Shown: positions 52,280 to 63,016 of the stretch, piece after piece
Layout of the letters: each line of letters starts with the position of its first letter
Position numbering within the stretch: the first letter of the stretch is position 1
Assembly: GCA_030613055.1 (NCBI GenBank)
Contig: JAUWMR010000010.1
Location: 30,206-94,205, forward strand
Length of the DNA: 64,000 nt
Direction: 5' to 3'
Source of the DNA: Desulfobacteraceae bacterium
Lineage (GTDB): Bacteria; Desulfobacterota; DSM-4660; Desulfatiglandales; Desulfatiglandaceae
Notes under the pieces: generated by a model
What the model was told of the DNA's origin: nothing
The model's input: the letters and a program-made list of their open reading frames with translations, nothing else
The model's database searches: none
Made by a program: the position numbers and the translations under genes

Positions 52280-53425
52280 GTGAAATGCGAAGGAATGGCT
52301 GAATTTGTTTTTTTAAGTGAAAAAAACAGGGAAAGATACCTGAGAATCGTGACTCCCGTGGGCAATCTGTTTGCTCGCCTGGGTGTTCACCCCAATGTCC
52401 TGTCTTTGACCGGGTTGATATTGAGTGCGGTCGCCGGGATCGTTTACAGTACCGGGGCTTTTTTCTGGGCGGCCTGGATATTGGTTGTGGCAGGGATATG
52501 CGATACCCTGGACGGACAGTTAGCCAAGCAGACCGGAAAGGGTTCCCAATTCGGTGCCTTTCTCGACAGTTCTCTCGACAGATTCAGCGAAGTGTTCCTC
52601 TTCATGGGGTTGGCGTGGTATTTTTCGGGAGGGCCGTCCATGCTCCTGCATGGCAATAGCCCTGATACCCAGGGCCTTCAAAGCCCATTGACCGTGCTTT
52701 TCATTATTTTAGCTGTTACCGGTTCAATAATGGTCAGCTATACCAGGGCCAGGGCCGAAGGATTAGGCGTTGATTGCCCGGTAGGCTGGATGCAAAGACC
52801 GGAAAGGATTGTCCTCCTGATCATTGGATCACTGTTCGGCTCCATTCCTGTGATTGGTCATTTCATAATGACGTTGACTATTCTTTTGCTTGCTGTTTTG
52901 AGCAATTTTACCGCGCTCCAGAGGATGGCCTACGTGAAGAAGCAACTTTTAAATGAAAATCAAAAACAACACAGGCGATCCGGTAAGGCCGGCAAGGACA
53001 TATTATCGTGCCCACACTGCGGTGAGACCGTGGAAAAATACAGGAACCCTTTCCCTACAGTCGATATTATTATCCGGATGGAAGATGACAGAATCGTACT
53101 TATAAAGAGAAAGAATCCCCCATACGGATGGGCTCTGCCGGGCGGTTTCGTGGATTACGGTGAAAGCCTGGAATCGGCAGCGATAAGGGAAGCCGAGGAA
53201 GAAACGTCCCTGAAGGTGGAGCTTTTATACCAGTTAGGGGCCTACTCAGATCCGTCGAGGGATCCCCGACACCATACTATATCCGTGGTTTTTGTGGGCA
53301 AGGCCTCAGGAGAGCCTAAGGCGGCAGACGATGCGAAAGATGTAGGTGTCTTTGACCGCAACGACCTCCCAGAGCAACTTGCCTTTGACCATGCAAAAAT
53401 CCTTAAAGACTATTTCGAGAGATGA
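52280..53425 (+). CDS. CDP-alcohol phosphatidyltransferase fused to Nudix hydrolase
   Basis: 381 residues. The N-terminal membrane enzyme (about 1-225) has the CDP-alcohol motif [20 protein letters not shown] and DSSLDR, with Lys in place of the usual Arg in DGxxAR. A short Cys linker (CPHCGE, about 244) leads to a Nudix domain with [21 protein letters not shown] (about 293-313; one residue over the usual spacing is not seen). The pair would make a phospholipid and hydrolyse a nucleotide. The GTG at 52280 or the ATG at 52295 may be the start. The stop overlaps the next gene by ATGA. Confidence 0.85.
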   Translation: MKCEGMAEFVFLSEKNRERYLRIVTPVGNLFARLGVHPNVLSLTGLILSAVAGIVYSTGAFFWAAWILVVAGICDTLDGQLAKQTGKGSQFGAFLDSSLDRFSEVFLFMGLAWYFSGGPSMLLHGNSPDTQGLQSPLTVLFIILAVTGSIMVSYTRARAEGLGVDCPVGWMQRPERIVLLIIGSLFGSIPVIGHFIMTLTILLLAVLSNFTALQRMAYVKKQLLNENQKQHRRSGKAGKDILSCPHCGETVEKYRNPFPTVDIIIRMEDDRIVLIKRKNPPYGWALPGGFVDYGESLESAAIREAEEETSLKVELLYQLGAYSDPSRDPRHHTISVVFVGKASGEPKAADDAKDVGVFDRNDLPEQLAFDHAKILKDYFER

Positions 53426-56400
53426 TTTCTAAAAAGCTTAGGGCCATTCTTATACCAGCCTTCTTACTGCTTCTGCTTTTTATTGCATCCGTTTTGCTTG
53501 CTAACAGCCTTATACAAAGGCCGTCTGTTCAGCAATATCTATTAACACGGGTTTCAGAAGTTATAGGTTTTGATCTTCATGCTGGCAAAATTGAAATCAG
53601 CTTGTGGGGCGGAATCGGCATTAGTGCCCATGACCTGGAGGCCAAATCCAGGTTAGACCCGGAGAGGATTACGGCCTCTCGCGTTAGAATTGGTTTTGAT
53701 GCAGGAGAGCTGCTAAAGGGCCGTATCATTCCTACAAGGATGTTTCTGTTTCAGCCCCGGATTGATCTGGTCACGGAAAAGGTTTGGAGCCCATCAAGGC
53801 CCGGCGACGTTTCGGCCGTTAAAAATATGCTCCTGCGGAGGTTGACAGGGCTTTCCGCAGTTTCCATGAAACAGGCCCATATATCCATAAAAGGTCTTCC
53901 CTTTGAATTAGAAGATGCCAATTTTAGTGCCTCGCGAAAAAGCATCGACCCCATCAGATTTGATGTCTCTTTAAAGGGGAAGTTCGGATACAAGAAAGAG
54001 AAAGTCCCCTTCATATTGCAAGGTAAGATTTCCCAGGATATTAAGGCGAAAGTCGATCCATTTGCAGAGATGATGCTGAATGCGAGCGATATCCCTTTAG
54101 CGTGGATCCCCTGGCCGGCCTATCTGCCCGTTGAGAAAGGACATGCAACGGCACGTATAAAATTTTCAGGCACGCCGGATGGTCCGGTGTCCGCAGAGGG
54201 AAGGCTTATTGTAAATGATCTTTGCTTTCAACTCGTTCGGCCCCGGGACAAAAAGGCTTTTTCCTTTAGCCCCCTTGAACTTAATTTCAAGGCCGTCTAC
54301 CATGAATCTGTCATAAAGATCTCATCAATAAAGGCAAGCACACCGGACTTTACTGTCGTAGCAAGTTCCAGTCTTAATCTTCAAGAAAGCTCAAATCCCA
54401 GACTGACCCTTATGGTTGAGACCCCTTTTATGGAGCTAAAGGCATTTAAGAGCATTTTTCCTGCTCCAATTCTGCCCCGGTGGATTGAGAATCGCCTTTT
54501 TCCCGTTTTTACAGATTCATATGGCAGTGTTCGCGTGAATCATTTCTCCCTGCAGGGAACCTTGAATCAAATCCGGAACTTAAACCGACCAGAGAATGCC
54601 GGAGCTTTTTCATTGAAGATATCGTGGAAAGATCTTGAGATTTTGGAAGATGGCAGCTCCTTACCTTTCGAGAAAGTGTCCGGACAACTGAGAGTTAAAG
54701 ATGGAGAGCTATTTGTTTCGGGGGTTAACGCGGGCTTTGGTCGCTCAACAATTAAAAATGGTACCTTAGATGTTAGTACCATGTATGGTGAAACGATTTC
54801 CTACGACATTTCATTAGATGGACTATTTGAGTTTGAAGACCTTATGCGACAAAGGGATATGGATTTGATTCCCATTAATTTGCGTGAGTATTTTCAAAGA
54901 TTTGAGTCGGCCTCAGGGGGCCTTTCGGCCCGGATCAGCTTCCGATTTGAACGCGGGTGGGATTATCCCCAAGTACAGAAGGGAAATTTTATTTTAAAGG
55001 ACTGCATGATAGTCCAGGAGGATCTTGTTTTTCCACTGGTATTGGGCGAAGCTCAGATACGCGTTGATGAGAAGATGAAGAGTCATTTTCAAGGAAAAGG
55101 TCTGTGGGGTAATACCCGGTTTAATATCAGAGGATCAATTGATAACATTTCCGAGACTGGAAGGGCAGATGTCCTGGCACGGGCTGATATTAACGAGATT
55201 ACGGATCGCTTTTATCGCAGGGGGCGGTTTCTACCCAGATTCAGTGATCCTGTGCCCTGCCGGATTACTTTGATTAAAGAAAAAGGCATCTGGCGCTGCC
55301 AGGGCGAAGCGGATCTCCGGGAAGTGACGCTGGATTCCCCGTCATTTTCAATGGAACCGAAGGGAAAAGCGGATAAAATCCTGTTCAACATGGACTTCCA
55401 TCCCGAAAAGAAGGTCAACCTGAAAAAGGTCGGCTTTCTTCTCGGCAACTCTTCTCTCGAACTCTCCGGTTCCTTTGATCTGACGGATATGGATTTCATT
55501 GATTTCAGGATCGTTACGCCGGGTCTTTTACTTGAGGATCTTGGGGTCGGGTTTAAAAAAACCAGTACCCGTGCAAAAGGCATCCTGATCTGCGATATCC
55601 AGGTAACAGGTTCCCGTAAGAATCCACTGATGACCGCCGTGATGGGAGATATCGAGGCCCAGGATCTGTATTTTCACTCAAAAAGATTCCCGTCCCCTAT
55701 TAGTAAATGTCACTTCAAATTGAAATTCTTAGGGAAAAAGATCTTCATTAACTCCATGAAAATGCAAGTTGGGCGAAGTCCCATACGTGTCAGCGGGGAA
55801 CTGAAGGGCTGGGCCGGCTTAACCGGAGAATTGATGGTCAATGCCGATTACCTGGATGTGTCGGATTTCGTAAATGATGCGAACTGGTCAATTTATAAAA
55901 GTAAAGAACCTGACAAGACCCCTGCCAAAGAAGAAGAGCCTGAAAAGAGCTCATTTAATGAGAAATCGGATATTCAACTTAAAATCAAGGCCTTCAGGGG
56001 GCAATGGAGGGAATTGGGATACGGCCACCTGGAATCAGAATGTATTTTCCAGTCAGGCAATTTCATTATCAATCGCTCCAGGTTTGAAATGGAGCATGGC
56101 GTGTTGACTCTGGGAGGGCACGTACATGTCGGACAGGACGCTGAGAAGTTTCTGTCCATGCGGTTCAACCTGACGAATCAACCTGTTTCCGAACTCTTAC
56201 ACAGCATCGGCTTTGAAAAGGCTCATGTGGAAGGTCCCCTGAACCTGAAAGGCACTCTCTCAATGATGGGAAAGTCCAAGGAAGAGCTGATTTCCAGTCT
56301 GGCAGGGAATGCCGATTTCCTTATTAAAAAGGGAACCATAAAAAAGTCTCATGCGATGTTTAAGGTCCTGGATGCTATGAGCATTGAGAAAATATTAAGC

Positions 56401-56790
56401 CTTTTTAAGAAAAAGCCCCAGGGCGTTTCAAAAGAGGGGCTCTATTTTAAAACACTTGGAGGACACATTGACATTCATGAGGGAATATTCGCGACGGAAG
56501 ATCTGGTTATGAAAAGCCATGTATTCAATGCCATAGCAAAGGGAAGTGTTGATTTGACCAACAAATGGGTTGATTTTGATATCGGGGTTCAGCCCTTGGG
56601 AACACTTGATGCGGTGCTCAGCAGGATTCCCGGATTAGGCTATGTCCTTACAGGGAAGGAAAAATCGATTCTCATTTATTATTTCAAATTGTCAGGCCCA
56701 TTGCAAAAAACAAAAGCAAAATACGTCCCCTTGAAGAATTTAGGCAAAAGCACCATGGGTTTTTTCAAACGCCTTTTCCTAATAGAATAG
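53422..56790 (+). CDS. Large AsmA-like/YhdP-type envelope protein
   Basis: 1122 residues. An N-terminal membrane anchor (about 6-27, [21 protein letters not shown]) is followed by long beta-rich repeats typical of AsmA/TamB/YhdP proteins, which form periplasmic lipid-transport bridges. [23 protein letters not shown] near residue 50 matches the AsmA start, and the C-terminal [28 protein letters not shown] (split around residue 955) with [15 protein letters not shown] matches AsmA_2. It is coupled to the phospholipid synthase fusion by 4 bases, which suits a role in moving phospholipid. Confidence 0.88.
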   Translation: MISKKLRAILIPAFLLLLLFIASVLLANSLIQRPSVQQYLLTRVSEVIGFDLHAGKIEISLWGGIGISAHDLEAKSRLDPERITASRVRIGFDAGELLKGRIIPTRMFLFQPRIDLVTEKVWSPSRPGDVSAVKNMLLRRLTGLSAVSMKQAHISIKGLPFELEDANFSASRKSIDPIRFDVSLKGKFGYKKEKVPFILQGKISQDIKAKVDPFAEMMLNASDIPLAWIPWPAYLPVEKGHATARIKFSGTPDGPVSAEGRLIVNDLCFQLVRPRDKKAFSFSPLELNFKAVYHESVIKISSIKASTPDFTVVASSSLNLQESSNPRLTLMVETPFMELKAFKSIFPAPILPRWIENRLFPVFTDSYGSVRVNHFSLQGTLNQIRNLNRPENAGAFSLKISWKDLEILEDGSSLPFEKVSGQLRVKDGELFVSGVNAGFGRSTIKNGTLDVSTMYGETISYDISLDGLFEFEDLMRQRDMDLIPINLREYFQRFESASGGLSARISFRFERGWDYPQVQKGNFILKDCMIVQEDLVFPLVLGEAQIRVDEKMKSHFQGKGLWGNTRFNIRGSIDNISETGRADVLARADINEITDRFYRRGRFLPRFSDPVPCRITLIKEKGIWRCQGEADLREVTLDSPSFSMEPKGKADKILFNMDFHPEKKVNLKKVGFLLGNSSLELSGSFDLTDMDFIDFRIVTPGLLLEDLGVGFKKTSTRAKGILICDIQVTGSRKNPLMTAVMGDIEAQDLYFHSKRFPSPISKCHFKLKFLGKKIFINSMKMQVGRSPIRVSGELKGWAGLTGELMVNADYLDVSDFVNDANWSIYKSKEPDKTPAKEEEPEKSSFNEKSDIQLKIKAFRGQWRELGYGHLESECIFQSGNFIINRSRFEMEHGVLTLGGHVHVGQDAEKFLSMRFNLTNQPVSELLHSIGFEKAHVEGPLNLKGTLSMMGKSKEELISSLAGNADFLIKKGTIKKSHAMFKVLDAMSIEKILSLFKKKPQGVSKEGLYFKTLGGHIDIHEGIFATEDLVMKSHVFNAIAKGSVDLTNKWVDFDIGVQPLGTLDAVLSRIPGLGYVLTGKEKSILIYYFKLSGPLQKTKAKYVPLKNLGKSTMGFFKRLFLIE

Positions 56791-56822
56791 ATAACCAGGA
56801 ATCGTAAAACACCACATTAACG

Positions 56823-57098
56823 CTATTCATTTTCTTCAACAGTCTCTTCCAGGAAATCTCTGAGGGCAGGTTTTATAAAAATCTGGCTGAGATCAAAACG
56901 CCGCAAGGCCCTGGCTATGATTTGAATCTTTTCGCCTTTGGATGCCGTTTCATTTACAATAACAAAATATTTGTCCCTTACCCGGCAAAGCCCGCCTGAA
57001 TGAAAGGCAGTCTCTCCATCTAAGTATTCGTAGCGGATCTCTATTCCCAGAGTATTTGCCAGTGCCTCAAGATGATCAAGAATCGCTATATCATCCAA
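56823..57098 (-). CDS. Conserved-type hypothetical protein
   Basis: 91 residues, no family named. It is compact, alpha/beta, with IRYEYLDGETAFHSGGLCRV and a helix IQIIARALRRFDLSQIFIKP. The length and composition resemble small cytoplasmic proteins common in deltaproteobacteria, from general memory. It converges with the AsmA-like gene and is followed upstream by the 294-bp transposable element. ATG at 57098. Confidence 0.6.
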   Translation of the reverse strand: MDDIAILDHLEALANTLGIEIRYEYLDGETAFHSGGLCRVRDKYFVIVNETASKGEKIQIIARALRRFDLSQIFIKPALRDFLEETVEENE

Positions 57099-57195
57099 AT
57101 CTGGATACCTTCAAGAGCAGTCTAAAATTAAGACCAGATAATTATACCGCTTCACTTCGTTCTTTGCGTCTATGCGGTGAAATATACATAAAATC

Positions 57196-57489
57196 GTAAC
57201 ATTTTAGCTCTTTGAAAAAATCGATCACGGATTGTGGGGACATAGGGATCTCTTTTTTAAAGCCGCATATGCTTACATCATTACATGGCACGGCAGTTAG
57301 GACCTGAAATTCAAGCAACGGGACAGCCCCATGTGGAAATCTTCATGATTAAGACCGCCATTCCTGCCTTCTCTGAGCCAATGGTCAAAGCCCACGGGGC
57401 GTGTTGCTGGCATTAGGTGAATTTGTGATGCGGCTTTTAAAAAGAGATCCCCATGTCCCGGTACTGTTTTCAAAGGGCTAAACTATTAC
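57196..57489. mobile_element. 294-bp IS66-type miniature element with 8-bp target duplication
   Basis: Both ends start GTAA, and the terminal inverted repeats extend imperfectly for about 70 bases; the inner blocks GGGACATAGGGATCTCTTTTT and GGGACATGGGGATCTCTTTTT match closely on opposite strands. It is flanked by ATAAAATC at 57188-57195 and 57490-57497. GTAA ends and 8-bp duplications are hallmarks of the IS66 family. No transposase gene. Confidence 0.85.
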
Positions 57490-57511
57490 ATAAAATCTTC
57501 TTCGGGGAATA

Positions 57512-58360
57512 TCAATCAAATTGCGGCAAGTGTCGATCCACAAATGACTTTATGGCTATCGGATATTCAGGTGTAAGAGAAGAACTGCTGTGATCGGATC
57601 CTATACCCACAAAAAGTTCGGCTCGTCCCGCGGGAAAGCTGTCTCTCAATCTCCATGCGTTATGGAGCGGAAAGCTGCTGTCAAGCTCCCCATGAATAAT
57701 AAGGACCGGGATATCAAGCCCATTGGCTAATCGAACAGGGCTTACTGCATCAAGTCTGAACCTGTACAGGATATCCATGAAGAAGACCACCATAGGGGCA
57801 AAGAAGATACCGAAGAACCTGTTGTAGCTGGTGTAAAGACTCCTAAGAGCCTCCCTGGTTCTTGCATAGCATCCTTCTAAGATGAGGAGCTTTATTTTTT
57901 CAGGATTTCGGTTGGCAGCAATGATCGCCCCTGCAGCTCCTGCAGAATGGCCATAAAGAAGAACAGGTTCATTAATCCATTCTAATACGGTTTCTGTATC
58001 CTCGGCAAAACGAAAGGCATTCATATAGCGATAAGGGGTGGAATTGCCATGATCGCGGGCACTGTGCATGACCGTTGTAAATCCCAGTTGTCCGAAAACT
58101 CTGGCCCTTGTGACCATCCGGTCTCTGTTCCGGCTCCATCCGTGGGCCAGCAACACAACTCCTCTTGACGGGACTTCAGGTTCAACTCGCCAGACTTCCA
58201 GGGAGCCACCATCGATACTAAGAATGCGTGTATCAATGACATGCCCCCAATCGGGAATATCCTTAACCGGTTTGCGGGGGATCCGGTGAACCAGGTGGGT
58301 GAAATAGAGCGTAAGGAGGATGTATGAGAGGACAGCGCCAATGAAATAGTAAAGCCACAT
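57512..58360 (-). CDS. Membrane-anchored alpha/beta hydrolase
   Basis: About 282 residues. An N-terminal helix (WLYYFIGAVLSYILLTLYF) anchors the protein. The hydrolase core has VVLLAHGWSRNRDRM (oxyanion region), the nucleophile elbow LLYGHSAGAAGA, the acid in IHGELDSSFP, and a final GSDHSSS histidine. Start is uncertain: the ATG at 58360 places the helix first, and one at 58396 adds 12 residues. Substrate unknown. Confidence 0.82.
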   Translation of the reverse strand: MWLYYFIGAVLSYILLTLYFTHLVHRIPRKPVKDIPDWGHVIDTRILSIDGGSLEVWRVEPEVPSRGVVLLAHGWSRNRDRMVTRARVFGQLGFTTVMHSARDHGNSTPYRYMNAFRFAEDTETVLEWINEPVLLYGHSAGAAGAIIAANRNPEKIKLLILEGCYARTREALRSLYTSYNRFFGIFFAPMVVFFMDILYRFRLDAVSPVRLANGLDIPVLIIHGELDSSFPLHNAWRLRDSFPAGRAELFVGIGSDHSSSSLTPEYPIAIKSFVDRHLPQFD

Positions 58361-58499
58361 AATTTTCCCGGTAAAACCTTTAGAAAAAGCATGCAAGGGA
58401 ACAAACGCATGGAAAGCGAGAAGAATAGCGTTTGCTTATGATCTGGGCAAAACGTCTTCAACCGCAGTATTTCAGCGTTTGTTCGATACTGATAAATGA

Positions 58500-58537
58500 A
58501 AAGAGAGCCGTCCCATTAAAGCATAGAACGGCTCCGG
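58500..58537 (-). terminator. Probable rho-independent terminator
   Basis: On the - strand GAGCCGTTCTATG...GGGACGGCTC is followed by TCTTTTC. It lies just downstream of the small exported protein gene at 58582. Confidence 0.5.
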
Positions 58538-58581
58538 AAATCAGCCTTTTTGAGTTTGAATGATGCATGAGCACCAATTAT

Positions 58582-58998
58582 CTATTTTAGTTCAATTGAC
58601 CAGCACGCATCTTCAAAGCCACACTTTTTTACCGTTGCAGTACGGGGGCCCGACGAAGAGGTGTCCCCCTTTTTAAGTGTAACGGTAAGACTCATTTTTT
58701 TTCTGGCGTAGGTGCCAACCGAGAGACCTAAATATTTTTCATACCACCCGGATATTTTAATGGTGAATCCAGCCCTGACGTTCTCACTATACTCGGCGAT
58801 TTTTTTGCCGTTTTTCAACCTTCCGGTCAAAAGGTCAAGTGATTTTCCGTCACAAGTCACTTCTTTCAAGTCTAACAGGACTTTTGTGCCGTTTACAATC
58901 TGAAGAACTTGTTTTTCAGCAGCCAAACATATGCCTCCGGAAAAGGAAACAAGCATGAAAGTTACAAATAATAATCCGAAAAATGTTTTTGTCCTCAT
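58582..58998 (-). CDS. Small exported hypothetical protein
   Basis: 138 residues. A clear signal peptide (MRTKTFFGLLFVTFMLVSFS ... CLAAE, about 1-27) is followed by a beta-rich domain with four cysteines (TCDGK, KKCGFEDACW) that may form disulfides. No family recognised. AAAGGAG eight bases before the ATG supports this start over an upstream TTG. It is probably periplasmic. A likely terminator follows its stop. Confidence 0.75.
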   Translation of the reverse strand: MRTKTFFGLLFVTFMLVSFSGGICLAAEKQVLQIVNGTKVLLDLKEVTCDGKSLDLLTGRLKNGKKIAEYSENVRAGFTIKISGWYEKYLGLSVGTYARKKMSLTVTLKKGDTSSSGPRTATVKKCGFEDACWSIELK

Positions 58999-59226
58999 CA
59001 CTACTACTCCTTTCAATTTTTGAATTTATGTTCTGTTACATTGACGGGGATATTTTTTGTGGCGGTACTAAAAACAGGATAAACCAAAATTATGCGCATA
59101 GTCAAGAAATTAGGCGAGCGCTTATTTTATTCTTGTATTATTGTTATTATTATGTTAATTAAATTTTTTAATTTTCTTCGCAATGGGCCATGATATCTTT
59201 AACCTGATCGGCCGGGCTGGTGCATA

Positions 59227-59751
59227 ATGGAACAAGTGCTACTCCTGAATATTACTTACGAACCGCTTAAGATCGTCAACTGGAAAAAGGCAATTACCCT
59301 GCTCCTGTTGGACAAGGTTGAGGTCCTTGAGGAGTATGGCCGGGAGATTCATTCGGTCAGCTTTACAATCAAATTGCCTTCGGTCATCCGGCTTCTCAGG
59401 ATGGTGAAAAGGCCAAATACCGAGATCAAATTCTCCAGACAGAATATTTACGCAAGAGATAAATATCACTGTCAATATTGCGGCAAGCGATTTTCTTCCG
59501 AAGAATTATCCTACGATCATGTTATACCCAAATCCCGGGGCGGCAAGACCAGATGGACTAATATTGTGACCTGTTGCGTGCAATGCAACAGGAGAAAGGG
59601 CGGCCACATCCCTAATGAGGTTGGAATGGAGCTCATCCGCAAGCCTTCACGTCCTAAATGGCTCCCTGCCTTGAAGATCACAATAGGATTCAGAGAGGTT
59701 CCACAGTCCTGGCGGGACTATCTATACTGGAATGTGGAACTGGTCGAATAG
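59227..59751 (+). CDS. HNH endonuclease
   Basis: 174 residues. RDKYHCQYCGKRFSSEELSYDHVIP split near residue 78 contains the first CxxC and the HNH Asp-His; SRGGKTRWTNIVTCCVQCNRRKGG has the conserved Asn and second CxxC. The N-terminal strand ITYEPLKIVNWKKAITLLLLDK is typical of the stand-alone HNH proteins widespread in bacteria, often annotated as housekeeping. It has its own spacer upstream and no nearby partner. Confidence 0.9.
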   Translation: MEQVLLLNITYEPLKIVNWKKAITLLLLDKVEVLEEYGREIHSVSFTIKLPSVIRLLRMVKRPNTEIKFSRQNIYARDKYHCQYCGKRFSSEELSYDHVIPKSRGGKTRWTNIVTCCVQCNRRKGGHIPNEVGMELIRKPSRPKWLPALKITIGFREVPQSWRDYLYWNVELVE

Positions 59752-59806
59752 CGTCCCTTTAAAGCTGTTTCCACCGCTGTATCTCTTCTCACAAGATCAG
59801 GTGCGG

Positions 59807-60226
59807 TTATTTGATAGCTGCCGCTATTTTTTCCGCGGTCTGCTTGATGGCCTCCATGTCTCCCTGTTTGAGTTCCCATGAACTTACAGGGAGTTCCGGG
59901 CCTCCCTTGAGGCGTGGGATCAAATGGAGATGATAATGCATAACCACCTGGTTCACGCCCCGGCCGTTTAATTGAAGGCAGGCTACTCCGATTGGATTCA
60001 GGACATTATTTATAGCGTTTATGATCTTTTTTGACGCAAGATGAACTGCGGTTAGATCTTCGTCAGTGATTTCCCAGAGATTTTGAGCGTGCTTTTTGGG
60101 TATGACAAGGGTATGACCTTCCGAGATAGGACTTATGTCCTCAAAGGCGAATACATAATCGTCCTCATAAACCTTAAAACTGGGAATTTCCCCTTTGATA
60201 ATCTTGCAAAAAATACAGTCTTCCAT
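59807..60226 (-). CDS. HIT-family hydrolase
   Basis: 139 residues. The N-terminal CIFCKIIKGEIPSFKVYEDD and the catalytic HYHLHLIPR (about 105-113) identify a histidine-triad nucleotide hydrolase acting on AMP-lysine or dinucleoside substrates. GAAAGGAGAAAG before the ATG gives a good ribosome binding site. It is a stand-alone gene. Length is normal. Confidence 0.93.
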   Translation of the reverse strand: MEDCIFCKIIKGEIPSFKVYEDDYVFAFEDISPISEGHTLVIPKKHAQNLWEITDEDLTAVHLASKKIINAINNVLNPIGVACLQLNGRGVNQVVMHYHLHLIPRLKGGPELPVSSWELKQGDMEAIKQTAEKIAAAIK

Positions 60227-60360
60227 TACTTTCTCCTTTCATCCTGTATAAATCCTAAAAAGACCTTGTGGGCAGGACAACCTCGCGTTCCGCGGGGCCC
60301 CGACAGCGGGATCTACGCTACGCTCCGACAGGCATGGATTGACATAATCTCAAAAAATAA

Positions 60361-60663
60361 TCACGTGCCTTGATCATCAATAATACCCTGAACCTGGGCC
60401 CTTTTGTCGGCTGGTGCATCAGGGGCCCTTTTGATATGCATTGCCCGCATCACGTCATAGGTCCCGTCCTCAAACAGGACCGGCACCTGGATGACATAAT
60501 CCGGGTGTGTGCAGCATCCAGGGGCAAAATAATATCCCGGCCTTTTTTTCTCCTTCAGGTTCTTTCTGATATTTACAAAGGCTTCCTCGGAAATTACCAT
60601 GCCCACCTGCCCTGTAAAATCGGCTACCATATCACCCGGTTCAAATGCCTTTTTTCTTTCCAT
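60361..60663 (-). CDS. Hypothetical protein
   Basis: 100 residues, not recognised. It starts MERKKAFEPGDMVADFTGQVG, followed by a short beta-rich segment and YFAPGCCTHPDYVIQVPVLFEDG. A pair of adjacent cysteines with His and Asp could bind metal. No membrane helix. It lies between the HIT gene and the AmgK/MurU-like pair on the same strand, with gaps too long for coupling. Confidence 0.6.
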   Translation of the reverse strand: MERKKAFEPGDMVADFTGQVGMVISEEAFVNIRKNLKEKKRPGYYFAPGCCTHPDYVIQVPVLFEDGTYDVMRAMHIKRAPDAPADKRAQVQGIIDDQGT

Positions 60664-61058
60664 AGTTTTTTGGTAACTACACAGGTATTTATTAGACAGG
60701 ATAACAGGATTAACTTGATTTTTTTAAATTCCTGTAAATCCTTAAGATATCCTGATAGACCGTTCCTTGCTTTATGTGTAATTGCTTGGGTTAAACCCTT
60801 CTATTGATCTGGTTTAATCTGTTCTCCCCCTTGATCGGATGTTATTATAAATATTCATTTCATATTCAAAAAAGACGCAAAGTGATCATATAAATTCCTT
60901 ATTCGGAGTTTATCCGTAAAGTGTATTCCAGGATTTTTTATTTGATTTACAGGATTATTACAATAAGGGCTTGTTTGTGACTTAAAATAAATAGATTCCT
61001 GTTTATCCTGTAATCCCGTCTAAAAGCCTTTTAATATGTGAACTATTACCAAGTGATT
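60664..61058. other. Gene-free region with ACAGGATTAACAGGATT-like repeats
   Basis: 395 bases, AT-rich. Degenerate copies of ACAGGATAACAGGATT and CTGTTTATCCTGTAATCC are scattered, and GTAACTACACAGGT near 60670 is the reverse complement of a word at 23326. No gene. Confidence 0.45.
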
Positions 61059-62105
61059 TTATCCGCCCGGGACAGGGATGTCGAGAGATTTTTTAAACGG
61101 GTAAAGTTCATTTATAAGGTCTTTGAGGGAAGAAAGCTGAAGGTCATTTATTTGATGGAGCAGATCATGGAGGGTTTTTACGGCTGCAGGAATATACGCC
61201 TCAAAGTACTTTTTACCTTTTTCTTTTGACAGGTAAGAAAAGGCTCCTAAAATCTGGAGATTTCTCTGGATCGCAAGGTAAGGGAAATACATATTGAAGG
61301 GCTCGATCCATCCGGCATTATGCTCGCTGATCAGGGAGAGGTATTTTTGATAGATTTCCTTTTTGTCCTGTGGGGACAAGGCTGAATAAGGATCAATGAT
61401 AAGTGATGCAAGGTCATAGCCAAGTGGGCCAAGTCGGCCGCCCTGCCAGTCTATGAATCCGATATTACCTTTTGAGATCATTATATTCCTTGACTGAAAA
61501 TCGCGGTGCAGGAAAAAGTTGTCGTCCGCCCTGGATGCGGTTTTGGCTAAGTGATTAAAAGGCATTTCAAGTTCAGGCCATGTGTTTTTGAGGCCAAGAA
61601 AATTGCAAAGAAAAGCATCCCTGAAATAGTTAGCTTCATAGTTACACATGACAGTACGGTCATACCTTTCAGTTTGCCAGCACCATTTAGTATCAAACCC
61701 CGTTGCCCCTTCCACCTGCATCCTAAACAGTTTTTCCAGCACCTTATCATAATGAGAGAGATGATCTTCGCTTGAAGATACAAGTTGCTGAAGATTTGTT
61801 CGTCCCACATCCTCCATGATGAAAAAGCCGCGTTCAAGATCGTACAGATAGATCTCCGGAACCGGGATTTCTTTCCTGTGCAGGTGTTTTCCGATTTTTA
61901 CATACGCGAGGTTTTCACGCCTTATCGCATTATCAACGGGCAGATTGGACATGGCGATAAGTGAGGGTTCTGTTGCGGAAGTAGTAACGCGCCAGAAAGA
62001 CCGGCTTGATCCATCGCCGGGAAGAAGCTTGAAATCCATATCTTCTGCTTTCCAAGCCTTCTGTTTCAGAAAATCCAGAACGAATTTTTTCAATTCATGA
62101 TCCAT
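61059..62105 (-). CDS. APH-like sugar kinase (AmgK-type)
   Basis: 348 residues, aminoglycoside-phosphotransferase fold. DGSSRSFWRV (nucleotide loop), FFLHRDFQSRNIMIS (catalytic HRDxxxxN, about 215-229) and IGFIDWQGGRLGPLGYDLASL (metal-binding Asp) are visible. The gene adjacent upstream encodes a MurU-like nucleotidyltransferase, 8 bases away, so the pair probably phosphorylates and then uridylylates MurNAc in peptidoglycan recycling, as AmgK and MurU do in Pseudomonas. Confidence 0.82.
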   Translation of the reverse strand: MDHELKKFVLDFLKQKAWKAEDMDFKLLPGDGSSRSFWRVTTSATEPSLIAMSNLPVDNAIRRENLAYVKIGKHLHRKEIPVPEIYLYDLERGFFIMEDVGRTNLQQLVSSSEDHLSHYDKVLEKLFRMQVEGATGFDTKWCWQTERYDRTVMCNYEANYFRDAFLCNFLGLKNTWPELEMPFNHLAKTASRADDNFFLHRDFQSRNIMISKGNIGFIDWQGGRLGPLGYDLASLIIDPYSALSPQDKKEIYQKYLSLISEHNAGWIEPFNMYFPYLAIQRNLQILGAFSYLSKEKGKKYFEAYIPAAVKTLHDLLHQINDLQLSSLKDLINELYPFKKSLDIPVPGG

Positions 62106-62113
62106 AAAAACGG

Positions 62114-63016
62114 TTAAAAAATATCGTTAATCAGATCAGACCGGATCTCCCTTGATCCAGTGACAATACTATCTATAACTCTTGCGCACTTTTTGACTTT
62201 GATATTTTCCCAGAGAATGGATCTTCTGATTACCGCATCTTTTTCAAGATGGGTATTATCACCAATAATTGCCCAGTCTTCGAGTTTGACAGAGTTATGT
62301 ATCCGGCAGTTTGATCCCTTTATAAAGGGTTTATTTCCCAGGGTCTCTTTGTTGGCAAGCATATAGCTTTCAACTGATCCAATATCCCGCCAGTAGTGAC
62401 CACTCGAAACACAGGCGGTGATCTGGTTGCCTGAGCGTATCAAGTCCCGGTAACAATCAATAATGTTGGAAAAAACGTCTGGTTCAATATGTTGAAAAAG
62501 TTCAGGCGCAATAATATGAATCCCGGTGAATGCAAGCCTGCCCGTATGACTCTTAGCGGCAATGTCCGTGATGTTCAGGCGATTATCAATTTGAACCTGG
62601 TTGAAGGATTCATGGTTATGGAGAATCAACGTCGCCAGACCCCCGGTTTTATTATGTTCCTTACGGGCCTTAGAAAGGTCAATATCAGTAAGAATATCTG
62701 CATTAATCACGATAAATGGTTCGGTTCCCCAGAAATCCTCAGTGTTCTTGATGCCCCCTCCCGTGCCAAGGATCTCCGGTTCAACCCTGACCTCGATGTT
62801 AAGTCCGAAGGGCCTGCCGCCATCTAAGTGTTTGACAATCTGCTTGTGGTGATGATGGGCATTCACAACTATTTCGCTCACGCCCTGGCCCTTGAGATAT
62901 TGTATAACCCTGTCAATGACCGGCCTGTTTCTTACTGGCACGAGAGCCTTTGGTATGTTGGATGTCAGCGACCTCAACCTTGTTCCGAGGCCTGCCGCGA
63001 GAATCATTGCTTTCAT
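62114..63016 (-). CDS. MurU-like sugar-1-phosphate nucleotidyltransferase
   Basis: About 300 residues. AMILAAGLGTRLRSLTSNIPKAL (split: AAGLGTRLR near residue 6, then IPKALVPV) is the nucleotidyltransferase signature; FIVINADILTDIDL holds the metal-binding Asp. A C-terminal left-handed helix region (SNCRIHNSVKLEDWAIIGDN) is longer than in the Pseudomonas enzyme. The ATG at 63016 starts immediately before the first strand; one at 63058 adds 14 residues. Pairing with the kinase suggests MurNAc-1-phosphate uridylylation, though mannose-1-phosphate is possible. Confidence 0.83.
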   Translation of the reverse strand: MKAMILAAGLGTRLRSLTSNIPKALVPVRNRPVIDRVIQYLKGQGVSEIVVNAHHHHKQIVKHLDGGRPFGLNIEVRVEPEILGTGGGIKNTEDFWGTEPFIVINADILTDIDLSKARKEHNKTGGLATLILHNHESFNQVQIDNRLNITDIAAKSHTGRLAFTGIHIIAPELFQHIEPDVFSNIIDCYRDLIRSGNQITACVSSGHYWRDIGSVESYMLANKETLGNKPFIKGSNCRIHNSVKLEDWAIIGDNTHLEKDAVIRRSILWENIKVKKCARVIDSIVTGSREIRSDLINDIF

